Assembly: GCA_015689645.1 (NCBI GenBank)
Contig: WVSM01000002.1
Coordinates: forward strand, 1 to 64,000
Source: Rhodobacterales bacterium HKCCE4037
GTDB lineage: Bacteria; Pseudomonadota; Alphaproteobacteria; Rhodobacterales; Rhodobacteraceae
DNA length: 64,000 nt
Direction: 5' to 3'
Positions 60,526 to 64,000 of this stretch are shown here, one piece after another. A program made the position numbers and the translations under genes. The notes beneath the pieces are model-generated. The model saw nothing but the letters and a program-made list of their open reading frames with translations, searched no databases and was not told where the DNA came from. Numbering within the stretch: position 1 is the stretch's first letter; each line of letters opens with the position of its first letter.

Positions 60526-60786
60526 TCACTCCGCCGCGAGCAGAGGGTCGAGCTTTCCGTTGCGATCGAGTGCGGCCATGTCGTCGTAACCGCCGATGTG
60601 CTCACCGCCGATGAAAATCTGCGGAACGGTGTGCCGTCCGTTCGCCCGAGCCATCATTTCCTGTCGCTTCGCGGGGTCACCGGCGACGTCGATCTCGGCG
60701 AAGCTTGCACCCTTGTCGTTCAGCAGGCGCTTGGCAGCGTGGCAATATCCGCAAAGCGGCGAGGTGTAGATCTCGATCTGTGGCAT
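60526..60786 (-). CDS. grxC: Glutaredoxin 3
   Basis: The 86-residue protein has the dithiol active site C12-GYC15 (IYTSPLCGYCHAAKRLL). The glutathione-binding TVPQIFIGGEHIGGYDD is also present. It reduces protein disulfides and mixed disulfides with glutathione. It follows comF on the same strand with a 39-bp gap, an arrangement often seen in Rhodobacteraceae. Confidence 0.94.
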   Translation of the reverse strand: MPQIEIYTSPLCGYCHAAKRLLNDKGASFAEIDVAGDPAKRQEMMARANGRHTVPQIFIGGEHIGGYDDMAALDRNGKLDPLLAAE

Positions 60787-60825
60787 TCGCGGCCCCTCTG
60801 ACTCTGTGTTCTTGTCAGGGCGAAC

Positions 60826-61560
60826 CTAAGCGTCGCGCCCGACACGCGCCAGAGCCAGGACGGACACTTTTTCGGCACCGGCGGCCCTGCAAGCGCGGGT
60901 GGCGTCGGAGAACGTGGCGCCGGAGGTCATGACGTCGTCGATCAGCACGACGTTGCGCCCTCGCAGGGCGGCTGCCCGGCGCGGATGGGCGATCATCGCC
61001 TCGTCGAGGTTGGCATGGCGCGTATCGCGGTCCTTACCCTCCTGGGACGGGGTCGGCCTGACACGCAGCAGCGCCATCGGTTCCACGTCCATCGGGAGCG
61101 TGGAATTGCGATGCAGGGACCATGCGAGAAGAGCCGCCTGGTTGAAGCGCCGCCGCGCGAGTCGGGTCCAGTGCAGCGGAATTGGCACGATCAGGGGATT
61201 GTCTTGCAGTAGATCGGCACCGGCACGGGCAAGCCACGGCCCGGCGGCGCGGGCGATGTCGGCGCGATCGCCGTGCTTGAGCGCCAGCACCAGCTTGCGG
61301 CCGATGCCGGAATAGCCGAAGACCGCACGCCCATGATCCCAAGGCCGTTCGGTGGACTGGCATTCGCTGCAAATCAGGACCTCGCCCGGCGCGGCGGTCT
61401 GCCCGGGAAGGCCCGTGCCGCAGAGATCGCAGGACGCGCCAAGGATGAAGTCGGTTTCGGACCAGCAGGTGCTGCAGATTGCAAAAGGGTTTTCGACCCG
61501 TGCGGCACAGCTGAGGCATTCGGGCGGAAACACCGTGTGCAGCATGGTTTGCAATCTCAT
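60826..61560 (-). CDS. ComF family phosphoribosyltransferase-like protein
   Basis: The 244-residue protein has N-terminal zinc-binding cysteine pairs (FPPECLSCAARV, AICSTCWSET, ASCDLCGTGL, LICSECQS). A phosphoribosyltransferase fold follows, with the PRPP loop NVVLIDDVMTSGATFSDATRA. ComF/GntX proteins take part in DNA uptake in competent bacteria; the enzymatic role is unclear. The ATG at 61560 is the first in frame and is adjacent to the divergent methyltransferase gene. Confidence 0.9.
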   Translation of the reverse strand: MRLQTMLHTVFPPECLSCAARVENPFAICSTCWSETDFILGASCDLCGTGLPGQTAAPGEVLICSECQSTERPWDHGRAVFGYSGIGRKLVLALKHGDRADIARAAGPWLARAGADLLQDNPLIVPIPLHWTRLARRRFNQAALLAWSLHRNSTLPMDVEPMALLRVRPTPSQEGKDRDTRHANLDEAMIAHPRRAAALRGRNVVLIDDVMTSGATFSDATRACRAAGAEKVSVLALARVGRDA

Positions 61561-61617
61561 ATGCGGCTCCTAGATTGCGCCGGAGTTCCGACGCCGAAGC
61601 AGGTCCCCTTGCAGCAG

Positions 61618-62472
61618 ATGCAGCCCACCCTCACCGATGCGAAAGCGCTGGCTGCACACCGCGCCCGCGCCGACCTTGCGCGCGCCCGGTTCCTGCATGA
61701 CGAAGCCATGCTGGAGCTTCAGGAAAGACTGATGGACGTTAACAGGAGGTTTACGTCGCCGGCCGTTGTGACGGATTTTCCGGAAATCTGGGGAGAATTT
61801 GTCGAGACTGCTGAAGTTGTGGGCATGGATGATCCGTTGTCCCTCCAGCAGGGCGCCCATGACCTCGTGATCCATGCGATGTCCTTGCATTGGGCGGACG
61901 ATCCGGTCGGGCAGATCGTGCAATGCCGTCGCGCGTTGAAGCCCGACGGGTTGTTCCTGGCGGTGGCTTTCGGCGGCGCGACCCTGACAGAATTACGGGA
62001 CGTCATGGCTCAGGCGGAGTCCACGGTGATGGGCGGGATCAGCCCGCGCGTCGCGCCCATGGCGGAAGTTCGCGACATGGGCAGTCTGTTGCAGCGCGCT
62101 GGACTGGCCCTGCCAGTGGCCGACTCTCTGCGGAAACGGGTGACTTACAGCTCTGCGATTGACCTGATGCGAGACCTGCGCGCGATGGGAGAGACCAACG
62201 CGCTGGCCGAACGGCACCGTGCCATACCGCCGCGTGCCCTGTTCCCCACCGCCGCCGCGCTGTATGCGGAGCGGTACCCGGCGGAAGAAAATCGCATCCA
62301 GGCGACGTTCGAGCTCGTATTCCTTACAGGTTGGGCCCCGCACGAGAGCCAGCAGACGCCGCTGCGCCCCGGAGCCGCGACCCATCGCCTTGCCGAAGCG
62401 CTTGGCACCCGCGAGTTTGACGAGAGCGCCAATCCGGTTCATGACCGGCCCGACGAAGAAGAGAGCCGATGA
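61618..62472 (+). CDS. NDUFAF5/BioC-like methyltransferase-domain protein
   Basis: The 284-residue protein resembles the C20orf7/NDUFAF5 group, with FLHDEAMLELQERLMDVNR and HDLVIHAMSLHWADDPVGQIV. LKPDGLFLAVAFGGATLTELR and GGISPRVAPMAEVRDMGSLLQRAG are further blocks. The SAM-binding glycine motif (motif I) that should lie between residues 30 and 70 is not visible; that segment reads VVTDFPEIWGEFVETAEVVG. Methyltransferase activity is therefore uncertain. The ATG at 61618 is likely; an ATG at 61561 would overlap the comF start region. It is coupled to hemH by an ATGA overlap. Confidence 0.75.
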   Translation: MQPTLTDAKALAAHRARADLARARFLHDEAMLELQERLMDVNRRFTSPAVVTDFPEIWGEFVETAEVVGMDDPLSLQQGAHDLVIHAMSLHWADDPVGQIVQCRRALKPDGLFLAVAFGGATLTELRDVMAQAESTVMGGISPRVAPMAEVRDMGSLLQRAGLALPVADSLRKRVTYSSAIDLMRDLRAMGETNALAERHRAIPPRALFPTAAALYAERYPAEENRIQATFELVFLTGWAPHESQQTPLRPGAATHRLAEALGTREFDESANPVHDRPDEEESR

Positions 62473-63533
62473 ACAAGATGACAGCCAGCCCCGTGCCCGC
62501 GATGACCCACGCCCCCGCAGACCACCCGAAGGTGAAGATGGGGAAGGTGGGTATCCTGCTGGCCAATCTCGGCACGCCGGACAATTACGACTATTGGTCG
62601 ATGCGGCGCTACCTGAACGAATTTCTCAGCGACCGCCGTGTGATCGACTACAGCCCGTGGCTCTGGCAGCCGTTGCTTCAGCTTGTGATCCTGACCAAGC
62701 GGCCATTCTCCAGCGGCGCGGCCTACAAGTCGATCTGGAACGAGGAGGCGGGGGAAAGCCCGCTGATGACGATCACCAAGGATCAGACGGCGAAGATGGC
62801 CACGCTGATGCAGGAGCGCTACGGCGACAGCGTGATCGTCGATTACTGCATGCGCTACGGGAACCCGTCGACGAAATCCAAGGTCGATGCGCTGGTGGCG
62901 CAGGGCTGCACGAAGATCCTGTTCTTCCCGCTTTACCCGCAATACGCCGGCGCAACCTCGGCCACGGCCTGCGACCAGTTCTTCCGGTCGCTCGAGGACA
63001 TCAAGTGGCAGCCGCAGGTCCGCACGGTGGGGCCGTATTTCGACCATCCGCTCTATATCGAGGCCCTGGCGCAGTCGATCGAGCGCGCCTACGGCAAGTT
63101 GGAGCATCGCCCGGACGTGCTCGTTGCCAGCTATCACGGCGTGCCGCAGCGCTATTTGATGGAGGGCGACCCGTATCACTGCCAGTGCCAGAAGACATCG
63201 CGTCTTTTGAAGGAGCGGCTTGGGTGGGGCGACACGGAGATCGTGACGACCTTCCAGAGCCGCTTCGGGCCCGAAGAATGGCTGCAGCCCTACACGGTCG
63301 AGGAAGTGGCGCGGCTGGCCGAGCAGGGGAAGAAGCGGATCGCGGTCTGCGCGCCTGCGTTCAGCGCCGATTGCATCGAAACTCTAGAAGAGATCAACGA
63401 GGAGATCCGCGAGAGCTTCGAGCACGCCGGCGGGGAGGAGTTCACCTACATCCCCTGCCTGAACGACGACGACGCGCATATGCGCGCGCTTGCGGTCGTG
63501 ATCGGTGACAACCTGCAGGGCTGGATGGACTAG
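62469..63533 (+). CDS. hemH: Ferrochelatase
   Basis: The 354-residue protein inserts Fe2+ into protoporphyrin IX, the last step of haem synthesis. Family blocks are GILLANLGTPDNYDYWSMRRYL at the start, the catalytic His in VLVASYHGVPQRYLMEGDPY, TTFQSRFGPEEWLQPYT, and the Glu in CAPAFSADCIETLEEINEE. It overlaps the methyltransferase gene by 4 bp. An inverted repeat 45 bp downstream may be its terminator. Confidence 0.95.
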   Translation: MNKMTASPVPAMTHAPADHPKVKMGKVGILLANLGTPDNYDYWSMRRYLNEFLSDRRVIDYSPWLWQPLLQLVILTKRPFSSGAAYKSIWNEEAGESPLMTITKDQTAKMATLMQERYGDSVIVDYCMRYGNPSTKSKVDALVAQGCTKILFFPLYPQYAGATSATACDQFFRSLEDIKWQPQVRTVGPYFDHPLYIEALAQSIERAYGKLEHRPDVLVASYHGVPQRYLMEGDPYHCQCQKTSRLLKERLGWGDTEIVTTFQSRFGPEEWLQPYTVEEVARLAEQGKKRIAVCAPAFSADCIETLEEINEEIRESFEHAGGEEFTYIPCLNDDDAHMRALAVVIGDNLQGWMD

Positions 63534-63578
63534 GACAGTCGAGCCTGCCGAGGCGATCAACGTAATGAATGCAACACC

Positions 63579-63600
63579 TCATGCCCGGCCCAGGGCATGA
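63579..63600. terminator. Weak hairpin after hemH
   Basis: TCATGCCC-GGCCCA-GGGCATGA forms an 8-bp stem 45 bp after hemH and before a convergent small gene. A short AT-rich run follows but no clear T-tract, so terminator function is uncertain. Confidence 0.35.
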
Positions 63601-63639
63601 ATTTATCGCCATCGATTGACGCGTTTCGCCAGGGCGGTC

Positions 63640-63780
63640 TCAGGCGGCGAGGGTAGCGACCACCGGACGACCGGTGTAGAGCGTTTCGCCAACGCGCACG
63701 GTCACCATGCCATTGGCCAGCTTGCGCACGAAGTTGCCCTGAATGGACACACAGGTCCCGATGATGATGGTGGTCAGCAC
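63640..63780 (-). CDS. Small hypothetical protein, 46 aa
   Basis: The predicted product has one hydrophobic beginning (LTTIIIGTCVSIQGNFV) and a strand-rich end (MVTVRVGETLYTGRPVVATL). The GTG start at 63780 follows GGGGGAG and AGGA sequences on the minus strand, which is why it is preferred over a longer frame reaching 63945. Its family is not recognised. The gene is convergent with hemH. Nothing could be assigned between 63781 and the window end. Confidence 0.45.
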   Translation of the reverse strand: MLTTIIIGTCVSIQGNFVRKLANGMVTVRVGETLYTGRPVVATLAA

Positions 63781-64000
63781 GATCCTACTCCCCCGATGGA
63801 CGTGAGCCTTATCAATAGCCGTTCTGGTTAATAAATCACTTACAAAATGACCCTTGAGCTCAACTTTCCGCAATTTTAATGCGCATTGTTCAAAACTTTG
63901 AGGGTAATGGGGCGCAAACGCACCCCGGTTGCGCGTCAGAGCCAATCCCGGAGAATCGGTATCAGGGGCAGGTCCGCAGGTGGCATCGGGTAGTTGCGCA

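Noticed and set aside
1-64000. CRISPR array, prophage, insertion sequence or integron
   Set aside because: No regularly spaced repeats, transposase, integrase or phage structural genes were found in either strand.

Overview
The window is chromosomal DNA from an alphaproteobacterium, most likely a Rhodobacteraceae (Roseobacter-group) species. The evidence is the high GC content, a cytochrome bc1 operon in the order petA-petB-petC, alphaproteobacterial LexA sites of the form GTTC-N7-GTTC, several Hint-domain proteins, and family-typical genes such as sbtA-like, imelysin/di-haem oxidoreductase and YggT. No phage, transposase, CRISPR array, rRNA or origin was recognised. Two tRNA genes (Lys-TTT and Arg-CCT) and one TPP riboswitch are present.

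Layout. 1-6.3 kb: the 5' part of imuB (translesion polymerase accessory protein) under a LexA box, a MOSC protein, a four-hairpin intergenic element, a lytic transglycosylase, RNase R and an LpxL-like acyltransferase. 6.5-15 kb: dapE and dapD (lysine/meso-DAP pathway) flank three Hint (hedgehog/intein-like) proteins, one of them catalytically degenerate, plus a Ca/Na exchanger-family protein and small membrane proteins. 15-22.5 kb: lipid acyltransferase, LOG-family protein, beta-barrel outer membrane protein, murein endopeptidase MepA, an UMF1-type MFS carrier, thioesterase, YggT, periplasmic MsrA and a sulfotransferase. 22.6-29.9 kb: a tightly coupled purine operon (adenine deaminase, SUKH-like protein, AMP nucleosidase), HU, a DMT transporter, and a CcdA/thioredoxin pair. 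30-34.6 kb: aroC, then a TPP-riboswitch-controlled thiBPQ thiamine importer. 34.6-37.5 kb: a candidate small RNA gene and the cytochrome bc1 operon. 37.8-42 kb: GNAT, GST, PaiB-like protein, mtaB-dapF and tRNA-Lys. 42-49.3 kb: a chemoreceptor with a free-standing Cache-like partner, sdaA, a LysR/SbtA divergent pair, a LacI-type regulator and tRNA-Arg. 49.3-54.2 kb: a four-gene periplasmic imelysin/di-haem oxidoreductase/DUF1513 operon. 54.5-64 kb: dnaE2 under a second LexA site, a low-GC hypothetical gene, proline iminopeptidase, ubiG, marR, grxC, comF, a methyltransferase and hemH.

How the genes fit together. imuB and dnaE2 carry near-identical LexA sites but lie 54 kb apart, so the SOS mutasome is split here; DnaE2 also lacks its usual C-terminal OB-fold. 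Adenine deaminase and AMP nucleosidase together would convert AMP through adenine to hypoxanthine. dapD, dapE and dapF are all present but dispersed. The petABC, ubiG and hemH products serve respiration and haem supply. The most unusual items are the Hint cluster (8.4-14.2 kb), the sRNA candidate (34.6-34.7 kb), the truncated DnaE2, the coupled purine operon and the imelysin operon in which one copy has lost the GxHxxE histidine.
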